A stretch of DNA of 64,000 nucleotides from Desulfosporosinus acididurans (GCF_001029285.1 NZ_LDZY01000009.1:62001-126000), one strand, 5' to 3'. Numbered from the stretch's first letter, positions 16,688-26,570 are shown. Program-made: numbers and translations. The notes: generated from the sequence alone by a model not told the origin.

Positions 16688-16730
16688 GGCGTTCTCGGTT
16701 CACTAGTATAGTGAAGCGAGAACGCCTTTT
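16688..16730 (+). terminator. intrinsic terminator of the SulP operon
   Basis: GGCGTTCTCG pairs with CGAGAACGCC, with an internal TTCACTA/TAGTGAA extension, followed by TTTT. Repeat copy R4 begins inside its T-run. Confidence 0.88.
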
Positions 16731-16914
16731 ATCCAGTTTTTAAGACCCCCACTTCTTAAGTTGGGGTGGGTCCTTCGTTAACTTCAGGTGGGGTAGAGTC
16801 CTCCTTCGCCGCTAAGTATTCCTATTGGGAAAGGCGGCTCGGCAATAATGTCCACTGGACATTATTGTATCTGAAGCCCCGAAGTTCAGCTTTAGCGTAA
16901 GCGAGTTCACTTAA
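16728..16914 (+). repeat. dispersed palindromic repeat, long form (copy R4)
   Basis: Plus orientation, about 187 bp. The long arm CCTCCTTCGCCGCTAAGT and the palindrome AATAATGTCCA-C-TGGACATTATT are nearly identical to R1 and R12. The last hairpin has a small variant (TTTAGCGTAAGCGAG). Confidence 0.88.
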
Positions 16915-17018
16915 TGATCAGGAAAGCGAAAGTAGGGATTCAATGAGAGCTCCCACAAGTTTTGAATGCGCTGACGTGTTGGTGAAGCTGCCCGGAAAAA
17001 GAATAACAGATGAATGAG

Positions 17019-18245
17019 TTAGAAGGCGAAATTTCCTTTTTGAAAGACTGGGATTTCTCTTCCATCCCATGTTTCTCCGATTATCTCTAAATCATTAGTA
17101 CCAAGCATGAAGTCAACGTGTATTAAAGAATCATTAACACCTAATCTCTGTAATTCTTCTGCATCCATTGCTTCACTATTCTTAATACATACAGGATAGG
17201 CTTTACCAATAGCTAAATGACAGGATGCGTTTTCATCAAAAAGTGTATTGTAAAACAGGATATTTGAATTTGAAATGGGAGAATCAAAAGGAACTAAAGC
17301 AACTTCGCCTAAATAATGAGAACCCTCGTCTGTAGCAATGAGAATTTTCAGCGTGTCATACCCTTTCTTTGCAGAAAAGTCGACGATTCTCCCACCCTTA
17401 AACGTAAAGGAAAACTCTTCGATTAAATTTCCATTGTAATTTAGGGGCTTTGAACTGACGACGGTACCATTTACTCCATTTCGATCAGGCAATGTAAACA
17501 CTTCTTCAGTAGGCATGTTGGCAATAAATTCAACCCCTTCAGGTGTAAAGTCTGAACCACCAAGCCATTGGTGGTTTTTAGGGAGCGAAATGGTTAAATC
17601 CGTGCCCAAAGAATTCCTGTAATGGAGTGATTTGAACGCATAGTTATTGAGGAAATCCAGACTCTTCATGAGGTTGGTTTTATGGTTATTCCAGGCCATA
17701 ATCGGATTTTCAGTGTCAACTCGTACTGTCATAAAAATAGTTTCCCATAGCTTGGTTAGTGCCTCTTCAGGTTGCAGCTCTGGAAATACCTTTTTAGCCC
17801 AAGCTGCGGTAGGAATAGAAACGATACTCCAAACATTTCGATTACTCATAAGACGTTCGCGGTATTCTTTTAATGCCATGCTGTTTGCTTTTTGGGCTTT
17901 CATCATACGCTCAGGACTGACGTCTTGCATAAGTTCAGGGTCAGAAGCAGAAATAGTTAAGAAAGCAGCTCCCTGATGAACATAAGAGAGATAGAAATTT
18001 TTCTGCCATTCAGGGAATTCATCGAATATTTCTTCAGGGGCGTTCAAAAAACGAATTTTTGAAAAGAGTTCGTCTCTCCATTGGATTATGACATCTCTTG
18101 CCCCTTCTTGGTAAGCTGTCTGGGCAACCAATCGGGTAAATGATGCACATTCAATAGGAGACATAACAACGAGGGTCTGATTTGGCTGGAGATTTAAACC
18201 GGTTTTTACAATAAGTAAAGCGTATTTTTCTAAACTATTAGTCAT
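17019..18245 (-). CDS. aminopeptidase, M29 family
   Basis: Metallo-aminopeptidase of the thermophilic M29 family (AmpS/aminopeptidase T type), cytoplasmic, releasing N-terminal residues from peptides. 408 residues from ATG 18245, which has AGGAAGG 9 bp upstream; the frame continues 11 codons further without a ribosome site. Family marks: MTNSLEKYALLIVKTGLNLQ start, GGSDFTPEGVEFIANMPTEE (a metal-ligand Glu region) near residue 250, and the C-terminal FMLGTNDLEIIGE. Single gene, transcribed against its neighbours. Confidence 0.92.
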   Translation of the reverse strand: MTNSLEKYALLIVKTGLNLQPNQTLVVMSPIECASFTRLVAQTAYQEGARDVIIQWRDELFSKIRFLNAPEEIFDEFPEWQKNFYLSYVHQGAAFLTISASDPELMQDVSPERMMKAQKANSMALKEYRERLMSNRNVWSIVSIPTAAWAKKVFPELQPEEALTKLWETIFMTVRVDTENPIMAWNNHKTNLMKSLDFLNNYAFKSLHYRNSLGTDLTISLPKNHQWLGGSDFTPEGVEFIANMPTEEVFTLPDRNGVNGTVVSSKPLNYNGNLIEEFSFTFKGGRIVDFSAKKGYDTLKILIATDEGSHYLGEVALVPFDSPISNSNILFYNTLFDENASCHLAIGKAYPVCIKNSEAMDAEELQRLGVNDSLIHVDFMLGTNDLEIIGETWDGREIPVFQKGNFAF

Positions 18246-18590
18246 GATAACATTCCTTCCTAACAAAATTAGCCTCATAATTTATTTCTTCATCAGCATC
18301 TAATATATGCGAAAAGCGAGGTGTACATAAGCGAAAGATTTTGAGATGATGTATTTATAAGCTTAGAAAGACGTGTTAAATTATAACATATATTTTCTGA
18401 AGAATTTCTCTTAATATCATATAAATATCTTCAAGGTGGAGTGAACTAAGAAGTGGGGGTCTTAAAAACTGGAATAAACTATTAGTAGAACAAATAGTCT
18501 GTAAAATTAAAATTGAGAAAAATATTCTTTAATCTAAAAGAGGATATGATATAATTATTCGGTAATTATATCAAAGGAGAGTGACATCCA
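18246..18590. other. divergent intergenic region
   Basis: Holds the promoters of the minus-strand aminopeptidase and the plus-strand cupin gene and repeat fragment R5. Nothing else is seen. Confidence 0.5.
18441..18478 (-). repeat. dispersed palindromic repeat, internal-deletion relic (copy R5)
   Basis: GTGAACT from one end is joined directly to AAGAAGTGGGGGTCTTAAAA and CTGGAATAAA from the other, as if the middle of a reverse-oriented copy was deleted. Confidence 0.6.
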
Positions 18591-18938
18591 ATGTTAAAAC
18601 ATGGAGATTCTTTAAAAAAGGAAACAGTTTTTGAACGTTTTGGTGGAAAAGGAGAACTCCAAATAACTCATTTTCTTAATGTTGATGAATTTAATGGCAA
18701 GGGAAGATTATTTGCTAAAAATGTACTCCTCCCTGGGGCGTCTCTTGGTCTTCATGAACATGTTGGCGATTTTGAAACATATGTCATTCTCAGCGGGGAA
18801 GGCCTTTTAAATGATAATGGAGAGCAAAAAGCTGTCAAACCAGGAGATGTGATTATTACTTGCAGTGGCGAAAAACATGCTATTGAAAATACGGGGAACC
18901 AGAATCTGGAGTTTTTAGCTCTTGTCATTTTTGACTAG
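18591..18938 (+). CDS. cupin domain protein
   Basis: 115-residue single-domain cupin. Metal-ligand motifs are visible: G-x5-HEH-x3-FETY (about residues 50-62) and PGDVIITCSGEKHAIEN (about residues 83-99). AAAGGAGAG ribosome site. It could bind a metal and a small ligand; no substrate can be told. Stand-alone gene with a terminator at 19056. Confidence 0.87.
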   Translation: MLKHGDSLKKETVFERFGGKGELQITHFLNVDEFNGKGRLFAKNVLLPGASLGLHEHVGDFETYVILSGEGLLNDNGEQKAVKPGDVIITCSGEKHAIENTGNQNLEFLALVIFD

Positions 18939-19055
18939 TTTTCTGGTAGATACTTACTCACTTTAAAAGACGATACCTTGCTGAAACATAAGAATAGCTG
19001 GAGATAATCCGGCCAAAAGGTCAAAAGGAATGAAATGCTCCTCTTGTAGTAGAAG

Positions 19056-19086
19056 ACAGTTTAAAAAGAAACTGTTTATTTTATTA
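19056..19086 (+). terminator. intrinsic terminator after the cupin gene
   Basis: ACAGTTT/AAACTGT hairpin with loop AAAAAG, then TTATTTTATT. An outer ATGCTCCT/AGGAGCGT pairing (about 19035 and 19090) may enlarge it. Confidence 0.75.
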
Positions 19087-19274
19087 CATTTAGGAGCGTT
19101 TTAATATTTTATAGGTCAAAAGTGTTCTAAGCATAAGATCAAGTTCCTTTGCAATGCAGCGGAATAAGCTATATAGTTTTACCATAATGTTTGCATGGCC
19201 TTGGTTTTATATGGTAAACTTCATTTAATTTAATAAGAATTTTGACGTTTAAAATAGAAAGGCGGGGAAAGCTA

Positions 19275-20681
19275 ATGGCTGTTAGATTGAGTAAAGGGCA
19301 AAAGGTCGATTTAACTAAGAGTCATCCGAATTTGCAAGAAATTATTGTTGGCCTGGGGTGGGCTCCAAATGTTTCAACGAATAGTTATGATTATGATTTA
19401 GATGCTTCAGCTTTTCTGTTAAGTTCCAATGGACTTGTCAAAGATGAAAAGGATTTGGTTTTTTATAATAACCCATCAGGTGGCCAAGGTTCTGTTAAAC
19501 ATAGCGGTGACAATAAGAAAGGATCCGGAAGCGGAGATGATGAGCAGATCCGAATTAACCTTCAAGCTGTGCCATCATATATTGAAAGAATTGCCTTTAC
19601 GATTACCATCAATGATGCTCAACTAAAGAGACAAAGTTTTGGCGATATAAAAAGCTCTTACGTTCGAATTATTAATGCAAACACCAATGAATTATTGCTA
19701 AATTATGACTTGGGTCAAGATTTTTCAGTCGAAACAGCTATTGTAGCTGCAGAACTATATCGCCATGGTGGTGAGTGGAAATTTCATGCTATAGCAAGCG
19801 GGTTCCAAGGTGGTTTGGCCGCCCTCTGTCGAAATTTTGGCTTAGACGTTGAAGAAGATCAAACGTCAACAAGCAGAAACCCTAATATCAATAATGAAAG
19901 AAATTTCTCTGCAGGTAATTATGAAAATAGACAAGAAACAAGCATCGATCATGCAACTTATGGAAGTTCTTATGCAAGCCCATCATCTGGACGGACAAAC
20001 TATCCTTCCTCTGAACTATCCCGAAATTCAGGGTATCCACAGGATCATGGTGGTCTGACTTGTCCGCGTTGTCATTCGACTCAAATAACGGCAGGAAAGA
20101 AAGGATTTGGAATCGGCAAAGCTTTCGTGGGGGGCATTTTACTTGGACCTGTCGGCCTGCTGGCTGGTTTTATCGGCAGCAGAAATATGGAATTTGCTTG
20201 CTTGAGCTGTCGAGAACGTTGGAATGCGGCGAGTAATACCAATACCGCTCAGTGGCTTCAACAACAGACGGAAAATGCCAAAAATGTCGTTAATAAGTAT
20301 ATGGGCAAAGACCTAACTGATGCTCTGGTAGCTGGGAGTGCCTTGGTCGCTATGGCAGACGGAGTAATTGATCCCTCAGAACGGGAGAAACTCATAGATT
20401 ATTTCAGGACGAGTCAAGAAATGCGTGGTATAAATATTCGCGACGTTGACAGTCGGTTTACCGAATTTGTTCAAAAAATAAAAAATGACCCCATGTTAGG
20501 TAAAGCAGAAGCATTGAGAGCTGTTGGCAAAGTCGCTCATAAACCGGAAGCAGCTCGTTTAGTTGTCCGTCTGTGTTGTGCTATTGGTTTTGCAGATGGA
20601 GAATTTTCGCCGGTCGAAAAGAATGTTGTGAGTGAAATATGTCGGGAAGTTCACTTGGATCCCAGGGAATTCATTTATTAA
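19275..20681 (+). CDS. TerD-TerB fusion protein (tellurite/stress response)
   Basis: 468 residues from ATG 19275, which has AAAGGCGGGG upstream. An N-terminal TerD domain (about residues 1-180; Ca-binding stretch YDYDLDASAFLL at about 38-49 and DDEQIRINL) is followed by a Ser/Asn-rich linker, a zinc ribbon (CPRC...CLSC, about residues 262-315) enclosing a Gly-rich hydrophobic hairpin, and a C-terminal TerB domain (about 335-468: ALVAGSALVAMADGVIDPSEREKL). TerD and TerB are scaffold proteins of Ter-type membrane stress systems. The fusion and the yceG and telA genes 2-6 kb downstream support one system. Confidence 0.9.
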   Translation: MAVRLSKGQKVDLTKSHPNLQEIIVGLGWAPNVSTNSYDYDLDASAFLLSSNGLVKDEKDLVFYNNPSGGQGSVKHSGDNKKGSGSGDDEQIRINLQAVPSYIERIAFTITINDAQLKRQSFGDIKSSYVRIINANTNELLLNYDLGQDFSVETAIVAAELYRHGGEWKFHAIASGFQGGLAALCRNFGLDVEEDQTSTSRNPNINNERNFSAGNYENRQETSIDHATYGSSYASPSSGRTNYPSSELSRNSGYPQDHGGLTCPRCHSTQITAGKKGFGIGKAFVGGILLGPVGLLAGFIGSRNMEFACLSCRERWNAASNTNTAQWLQQQTENAKNVVNKYMGKDLTDALVAGSALVAMADGVIDPSEREKLIDYFRTSQEMRGINIRDVDSRFTEFVQKIKNDPMLGKAEALRAVGKVAHKPEAARLVVRLCCAIGFADGEFSPVEKNVVSEICREVHLDPREFIY

Positions 20682-20731
20682 TACAATATGGTTTAAGGTT
20701 TATTCTTATAGCAGCTAAGGAAGGGTGTTCT

Positions 20732-21139
20732 ATGCGGCTCTGGCATCAAGATCTCTTACCTTTTTTGCCTCGCGCCCAACTCCTTGGACAACACCGCGAG
20801 TGCTGCGCTTTGCGAGGCAAAGGGTGGGGGAAAAGACATTCGACAGTCGATTATGTTTTTGCTTACGACGTCGAAAAGCTTGTTAGCTTTCATCGTCTTG
20901 TTCTTAATGAAATGAAACGCCGCGGCTACAAACCAGATCAACAGTGGTATACCCCTGAATACAGGGGGAAAAATATAGGGCCGTGGGTCGGCCTTTCACT
21001 TGAAAAATCAGACATTCCAGTAGCTGCTCATATTTACCCTGAACATGATAAGGCGTATTTAGAAGAATGCTTATTAAATCTCAGACAGAAAGGGATAGAG
21101 CTTAAAGTGCCTATTAACGAGGATTCTTGTCCTCCATAA
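20732..21139 (+). CDS. pyrimidine-dimer DNA glycosylase-like protein (TIGR02328/PF03013 type)
   Basis: 135 residues from ATG 20732 (AAGGAAGGG 6 bp upstream); a longer frame starts inside terD and has no ribosome site. The start MRLWHQDLLPFLPRAQLLGQ and the later YRGKNIGPWVGL match a conserved family related to T4 endonuclease V, where the N-terminal region attacks pyrimidine dimers. Activity in this branch is not established to my knowledge. It lies in the Ter cluster on the same strand. Confidence 0.72.
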   Translation: MRLWHQDLLPFLPRAQLLGQHRECCALRGKGWGKRHSTVDYVFAYDVEKLVSFHRLVLNEMKRRGYKPDQQWYTPEYRGKNIGPWVGLSLEKSDIPVAAHIYPEHDKAYLEECLLNLRQKGIELKVPINEDSCPP

Positions 21140-21242
21140 CGTTATATTATACAATAATATTATGGTAATGGTATAAACCAACTAACCTATACAATTTCCA
21201 AAATGGTTAAAATAGGTTGTATAGTTCTGGAGGAGGAACACT

Positions 21243-22205
21243 TTGAAAGCCATTATTCTGGGTATTTTAGCATCATTCTTTTTTGCTTTCACCTTTGTGC
21301 TTAATCGGGCAATGAATCTTGCCGGAGGCAGTTGGGTATGGAGTGCAGTTCTGCGCTATGAGTTTATGGTAGGGCCGTTGCTTTTAATTGTCCTTCTCCG
21401 GGGAAATTTAAAAAACCTTCTGTTGGATTTGCTAAGAAGGCCTTGGTTATGGCTTGGTTGGAGTACAGTTGGCTTTGGTTTATTTTATGCTCCTTTATGT
21501 TTTGCCGCTGACTACGGCCCGGCCTGGTTAGTGGCCAGTATGTGGCAAATTACGATTGTCGCGGGTTCTTTACTGGCCCCATTTTTTTTTGAAGTTGTTT
21601 CTTCAGACAATGGATTACAAAAAGTACGTTCGAGAATACCTGTGAAAGGCCTGTGGATTTCCCTAATCGTCCTGATAGGGGTTGCTGTTATCCAATGTCA
21701 GGAAATACAACATCTCGCTCTACGGGAGATTCTACTCGGAGTACTTCCGGTTATTGCTGCGGCTTTCGCGTATCCTCTAGGAAATCGTAAAATGATGGAA
21801 GTTTGCGGAGAACGTTTGGATACCTATCAAAGAGTTCTGGGAATGACATTAGCAAGCCTTCCGTTCTGGCTGATTCTTTCTATCTATGGCTATATGAGTG
21901 TTGGACTCCCCAGTCATCAACAAGTTATTCAATCCTTGATTGTAGCTCTATCGTCCGGTGTAATTGCCACTGTCCTCTTTTTCACAGCAACTGATCTTAG
22001 CAGAGGCGATCTTCATAAACTAGCTGCAGTTGAAGCAACACAGTCCGGTGAAATTATTTTTTCGCTCTTGGGAGAGATTTTTGTTTTAAAGGGAAATTAC
22101 CCCAGCATCATTTCAATCATAGGTATCGGACTTGTAATTCTTGGCATGACGCTTCATAGTTTCAATTCTGGAATAAGAAGGAAAGACGAATCTGTCTCAC
22201 TATGA
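21243..22205 (+). CDS. DMT-superfamily (EamA/EmrE-like) transporter
   Basis: 320 residues, TTG start behind GGAGGAGG. Ten hydrophobic helices in two repeats, with the first motif ILASFFFAFTFVLNRAMNL typical of the putative multidrug-resistance efflux branch of drug/metabolite transporters. Upstream lies an 8-bp inverted repeat CTATACAA/TTGTATAG (about 21188 and 21219), a possible operator. Substrate unknown. Confidence 0.85.
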   Translation: MKAIILGILASFFFAFTFVLNRAMNLAGGSWVWSAVLRYEFMVGPLLLIVLLRGNLKNLLLDLLRRPWLWLGWSTVGFGLFYAPLCFAADYGPAWLVASMWQITIVAGSLLAPFFFEVVSSDNGLQKVRSRIPVKGLWISLIVLIGVAVIQCQEIQHLALREILLGVLPVIAAAFAYPLGNRKMMEVCGERLDTYQRVLGMTLASLPFWLILSIYGYMSVGLPSHQQVIQSLIVALSSGVIATVLFFTATDLSRGDLHKLAAVEATQSGEIIFSLLGEIFVLKGNYPSIISIIGIGLVILGMTLHSFNSGIRRKDESVSL

Positions 22206-22298
22206 ATGTTTACTTGGTGTAAGTATCAGTTTATTGGAATAATGCCATAATTTAAGCAGATGCATTTGATGGAGAACTATGGTAAGGGGAGTTAAGGA

Positions 22299-22637
22299 AT
22301 GACTATACAAATCTTTGGTGTTAAGAAATGTTTTGATACTAAAAAGGCAGAACGCTATTTTAAAGAGAGAAGAATTTCTTATCAATTTATTGATTTAGCA
22401 CAATTTGGTTTAAGTAAAGGCGAACTGCAAAGTGTTAAGTCTGCAGTTGGTTTAAATAATTTAATCAATTCTGAGGCCAAAGATTATAAGCTATTAATGA
22501 TGGAGCGAATGATTACACCCCAGGGCAAGGAAGAGATGTTATTGAAGCATTCGAGCCTTTATCAAACACCGATTGTACGTAATGGGAAATTGGCAACAGT
22601 AGGATATAAACCGGAGGTATGGGACTCTTGGGTCTAG
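22299..22637 (+). CDS. ArsC/Spx-family protein (YffB-like)
   Basis: 112 residues, thioredoxin-fold ArsC family. The single active-site-type Cys is in FGVKKCFDTKKAERYF (Cys11), and the TPIVRNGKLATVGYKPE segment near the end is the cis-Pro region. The Cys-x2-Cys of true Spx is absent, and the second Cys pair of arsenate reductases is missing, so arsenate reduction is not assured. It lies 36 bp before yceG and may be co-transcribed. Confidence 0.85.
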   Translation: MTIQIFGVKKCFDTKKAERYFKERRISYQFIDLAQFGLSKGELQSVKSAVGLNNLINSEAKDYKLLMMERMITPQGKEEMLLKHSSLYQTPIVRNGKLATVGYKPEVWDSWV

Positions 22638-22672
22638 TACAAATCATGGCTTTTCTAAAGAGGTGAAATAGG

Positions 22673-25147
22673 ATGGAGACAAGCCCAAATGATCAAATGA
22701 TGTTGTTGGAAATCGAAAAACTTTTTAAGGATCTTCTGTCTCCTTTGCAGGAAAGAGAAGGGGGTCCACCTGCTTACTTCTATCGAATTGTCGGCTGCGA
22801 TAATCAGAAGGAATTATTAAGTCGAGTCGCTAGTTTTGCGGAAAAGCTACAATCTACGGACAATTTTAAGATTTGGGACACGGTAATTCCCTTGCCCAGT
22901 GATCAAAAAATTATTGAAAGAATTAAGGGAATTCTAGAACCGATTTCCCTCAAAGATTATAATAACGGGGCTCTTCTCAATGTTCTTGAAGGCAAAGGCT
23001 ATTTCTCTCTAACGATAGATGATTTGAGTCCTCAAACCATTCGCGAGGCTTTTGCGATTGTAATTAATTTATATATGGTTAATGATCAACCTAAAAATAT
23101 TAGTATCGCCATGAACTTTGTGACAAAAGTTCTGCTCTGGTACACTGATTTTGGGCAGCTTTGCCCAAAAAATCGGATTAAGCCGAAAGTTCTCTATTGG
23201 GGAAGCCCTAAGACCCATGAAGTATACTTTCTGATTTTAGTGTTCCTGCTCGGCGGTGATGTCATTGTAATTAATACAACCTTTAACGACCGCTTTGATA
23301 ACGTCGATAAGCAAAATCATTTCTGCCTGCCCATAAAATTATCCCAAGAAATACCCCTTCCTTCCTTTCCCCAAAGACGGCCGCTGGTGGAAAATAGCCC
23401 CAAAAACATCTCTGCTATTCAATCCCCAACAAAGGCAGCGCAAAGGCCCTCCAATTTAATCTCTAAAATAAAAACTGATCCTGCAATCGTAGTGAAATTG
23501 CAGCATTCAGATAATCCTTTGCAAGATATTCTCCTTCCGTTACCAAAACGCAGTGGTTATATTTCTGGACAGTTCCCGATTTTACCGACATTATTTACAC
23601 GTTATATCGGTGTGCCTGTTTCTTCAGATGATTGGAAAGCAGAATACTATAACGACCTCTATAATTTAGACCGAACCTTACAGCGTTCGGGTCATTATCT
23701 GAAGTTTATTGAGGGTGTTTCTGCTCCTACCCCCGTGGAAAGTTCCTTAATTCCGGAGCAATTTGCCCATGGTTCCTTTGAGACTCGTGAGGATATCTTA
23801 GAAAAGATTCTGCAAGCTAATTTATTGCCTCAGCTAAAAAACTCAATCTTCAGTAATACGCTTAAACAATCGTTTATCGATTCAGCAAATCTATTTTGTG
23901 ATAGTCAATCGCATTTCACGTCTTCAATTTTCTTGAATTTTTGTTTGAAGCTCGTAGTATGGATTAATCGCTATCTGCCCAAACTGCTGGAAGGAAGCGA
24001 CCCCTTGGCGAAAGATGGGGAGGGAGGAATTCTTCAGGAACAATGCTTTAAAATTCTCTTTTATGGCCCTATTAAACTTCATGAGGTTTATTTATTGGAT
24101 TTTTTTCATAGGATCGGAAGTGATGTGCTTTTTATTCATTCCGACTTGGACGGTGACTCAACGTTTAAAAATTTCGACAATAATGGTACAATGACTCAAG
24201 TGATCAGAAACTTAAATAGTTTACCATTAGTGCTATTTCCTCAAAAAGAACAATTAATCCGTAAAAGTACCGTGGCGTATAATGCCTCAAGAGAAATTGA
24301 AGAAGTTATTTACAGTGAGGATGTCGGTTTATATAAACCTTGGCAATTCGAACAATACTTGACTCAACCAATTACTCTGAAAACAACGTATGATGAGCTG
24401 AAGATACTTTGGCAGGAAGCAGCTAAAATTAGACCTGAATTCAAAGTTCAAAATCATAAAGTTTATATTCCCAATCTCTTCGCCAAGATAAATGGAGTTC
24501 ATGAGGATTTAAGAGAGTATTGGCAAGATCTAAAAACTTTTGCCCAGGCTTCCAATACTCACTTGATCAAAGCTGTACCTTTCTGCAAAGTGACTTATTC
24601 CAGACAAGAACTTTATCAAGCCGATTATTTATTTAATCCTCAAGGTTATCTTGATGAGGATAAAGTTATGAAAAGTCAACATTATAAATTTGCGTATCTG
24701 AGAACACCTTTGCAAGAGTTTTTGCTTTCTAAAATCAACGAACTTCTATATTCGAATGTGTTTCTTTTCCAAATTGATGAACGGATGAAATTGAAGATTT
24801 TAATGACAGTTTTGACCATGGATGATTCTTTGATCAAGCTCATAGAAACTTTTGATTTTCCTCAAGAAATTCCCAAACTTATTGTTTATGATTCTAATAA
24901 GGAAAGTTTTTCGGAATTTGACGCGATATTAATTGCTTTTCTGAATCTAGTCGGACTGGATATTCTTGTTTTTACTCCTACTAAGTATAATACCCTTGAA
25001 CAACTAATCAGGCCAAACCTTTTTGATGTATTTCAGCTGCCTTTGTTGAAATATGACCTTGATCTCCCAGAACTATACAATATTCCGTCCCCTTCGACTC
25101 ATAAGCAAGGGTTTTTCTCGAGATTTTTCAATAGTAATAAGCTATAG
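22673..25147 (+). CDS. yceG: YceG family protein of the tellurite/stress module
   Basis: 824 residues, soluble. Three internal repeats are visible, each with a strand-helix-strand pattern around an acidic E and a G-x-D: KVLYWGSPKTHEVYFL (about residue 171), KILFYGPIKLHEVYLLDFF (about 460) and LIVYDSNKESFSEFDAIL (about 736). This matches my memory of Bacillus YceG (PF14266), which is encoded with TerD-like proteins and TelA (YceH). The molecular function is unknown; comparative genomics has linked YceG to a biosynthetic module of Ter-dependent stress systems. RBS GAGGTG. A repeat copy (R6) separates it from telA. Confidence 0.8.
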   Translation: METSPNDQMMLLEIEKLFKDLLSPLQEREGGPPAYFYRIVGCDNQKELLSRVASFAEKLQSTDNFKIWDTVIPLPSDQKIIERIKGILEPISLKDYNNGALLNVLEGKGYFSLTIDDLSPQTIREAFAIVINLYMVNDQPKNISIAMNFVTKVLLWYTDFGQLCPKNRIKPKVLYWGSPKTHEVYFLILVFLLGGDVIVINTTFNDRFDNVDKQNHFCLPIKLSQEIPLPSFPQRRPLVENSPKNISAIQSPTKAAQRPSNLISKIKTDPAIVVKLQHSDNPLQDILLPLPKRSGYISGQFPILPTLFTRYIGVPVSSDDWKAEYYNDLYNLDRTLQRSGHYLKFIEGVSAPTPVESSLIPEQFAHGSFETREDILEKILQANLLPQLKNSIFSNTLKQSFIDSANLFCDSQSHFTSSIFLNFCLKLVVWINRYLPKLLEGSDPLAKDGEGGILQEQCFKILFYGPIKLHEVYLLDFFHRIGSDVLFIHSDLDGDSTFKNFDNNGTMTQVIRNLNSLPLVLFPQKEQLIRKSTVAYNASREIEEVIYSEDVGLYKPWQFEQYLTQPITLKTTYDELKILWQEAAKIRPEFKVQNHKVYIPNLFAKINGVHEDLREYWQDLKTFAQASNTHLIKAVPFCKVTYSRQELYQADYLFNPQGYLDEDKVMKSQHYKFAYLRTPLQEFLLSKINELLYSNVFLFQIDERMKLKILMTVLTMDDSLIKLIETFDFPQEIPKLIVYDSNKESFSEFDAILIAFLNLVGLDILVFTPTKYNTLEQLIRPNLFDVFQLPLLKYDLDLPELYNIPSPSTHKQGFFSRFFNSNKL

Positions 25148-25195
25148 TACTGATGTCAAGGCTGGGAATATCAAGGGATAGGTGATTATAAGCTT

Positions 25196-25315
25196 TTATC
25201 CAATCGTAAGACTCCCACTTCTATAAGTGGGAGTGGGTCCCCCGTACTCTGCTTCGGTGGGGTTAGAGTCCCCCACCGAAGTCTCGATGTTCAGCTTTAG
25301 CTGAACGAGTTCACT
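25196..25315 (+). repeat. dispersed palindromic repeat, short form, complete (copy R6)
   Basis: Plus orientation, from TTTATCCAATCGTAAGACTC to GAACGAGTTCACT, inserted in the yceG-telA spacer. The middle palindrome GCTTCGGTGGGG...CCCCACCGAAG is well kept. Confidence 0.88.
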
Positions 25316-25387
25316 GAAGCTAATTAGAGGTCGAAAAAATGACCACGAGATGCTCTTAATTTAGCAGGAAATGAGGTATAAAAGAAC

Positions 25388-26512
25388 ATGGAAATCCAAG
25401 GTTTTACAACGACATTGACTGAGGACAAAAGCTTAGTTCCGGCGCCTGTTCCAGAGTTTAATGTTGAACAAACTAAAAACGAAATTATGGCTAAGGTTAA
25501 AGAAAGCCCGGAAGTACGCAGTATTGTTCGCCAAATCAATATTGAAGATGTTAGTTCAATTATGAGCTTTGGGAAAAATACGTCAGAAGAGGTTTCAAGA
25601 TTTGCCGATGCTATTTTGCATTCCATGCAGACAACGAAAGTTGAAGATTCAGGTGAACTCTTATTGCAGCTTAATAAAATCATGGACAAATTTGATATTA
25701 AGGACTTCGAAGAAAAATCGCCGGGATTTTTAGCAAAGATGTTTTCTAAAGCTAAAAACTCTGTAGAAGCTTTGTTCCATAAATATAACTCTATGGGTGA
25801 TGAAGTTGATAAAGTCTTTGTTACTCTAAAACAATACGAAGCGGAAATCAATACTGCAAACAAGCATTTAGAAGACATGTTTATGAGAAATACGGAATAT
25901 TATGAGCAACTGGGTCAATATATCTATGCCGGTCAAGTCGTCCTGGACGAGCTGAAAAACAATATTATTCCTGCTGCCCAAACTGCGGCTAATCAGACGG
26001 GTAATCAGCTTGATCAAATTAAGGTTAATAACCTCTTGCAAATACAAGAGATTATGGAACAGAGAATCTATGATTTACAACTGGCCGAAAATGTTGCTGT
26101 TCAAAGTATGCCGACCATCAAATCTATTGAATATGGTAATTATAATTTAATCCGTAAGATTAACTCAGCTTTTGTTATTACCATGCCAATCTTCAAACAA
26201 TGTTTAGTTCAGGCAATTATGTTAAAACGGCAATCAGTCCAAGCTAAGGCAATGAGCGCTTTGGATGAAAAGACGAATGAACTTCTGCTCCGCAACGCAG
26301 AAAACACAGCCTTGCAATCTAAAATGGTTGCTAAGTTAGCTTCGGGAAGTTCAGTGAGTATTGAGACTCTGGAAAAATCCTGGCAAACAATCGTTAAAGG
26401 AATAGAAGAGACCAAGGCTATCCAAGATGAAATGAGGCAAAAACGTATTGATGGCACAAAACGTTTAGAGGTTTTGAAACAAGACTTTATAAATCGTGGA
26501 ATTATTCGCTGA
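25388..26512 (+). CDS. telA: toxic anion resistance protein TelA (YceH)
   Basis: 374 residues, largely alpha-helical, TelA/KlaA family (PF05816). Marks: NSVEALFHKYNSMGDEVDKVFVTL in the middle and the conserved second half (TMPIFKQCLVQAIMLKRQSVQAKAM, then a Glu/Lys-rich C-terminal helix). It is linked to tellurite and general membrane or cell-wall stress resistance and is normally encoded next to yceG, as here. A terminator follows. Confidence 0.92.
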   Translation: MEIQGFTTTLTEDKSLVPAPVPEFNVEQTKNEIMAKVKESPEVRSIVRQINIEDVSSIMSFGKNTSEEVSRFADAILHSMQTTKVEDSGELLLQLNKIMDKFDIKDFEEKSPGFLAKMFSKAKNSVEALFHKYNSMGDEVDKVFVTLKQYEAEINTANKHLEDMFMRNTEYYEQLGQYIYAGQVVLDELKNNIIPAAQTAANQTGNQLDQIKVNNLLQIQEIMEQRIYDLQLAENVAVQSMPTIKSIEYGNYNLIRKINSAFVITMPIFKQCLVQAIMLKRQSVQAKAMSALDEKTNELLLRNAENTALQSKMVAKLASGSSVSIETLEKSWQTIVKGIEETKAIQDEMRQKRIDGTKRLEVLKQDFINRGIIR

Positions 26513-26570
26513 TCATAAACGGCAATTCAAAATAGCAGACAACCATAATGCAACGTACCGATGATGAAAG

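Noticed and set aside
22299-22637. Arsenate reductase assignment
   Set aside because: The fold is ArsC-like but only one Cys is present and no ars genes are nearby.
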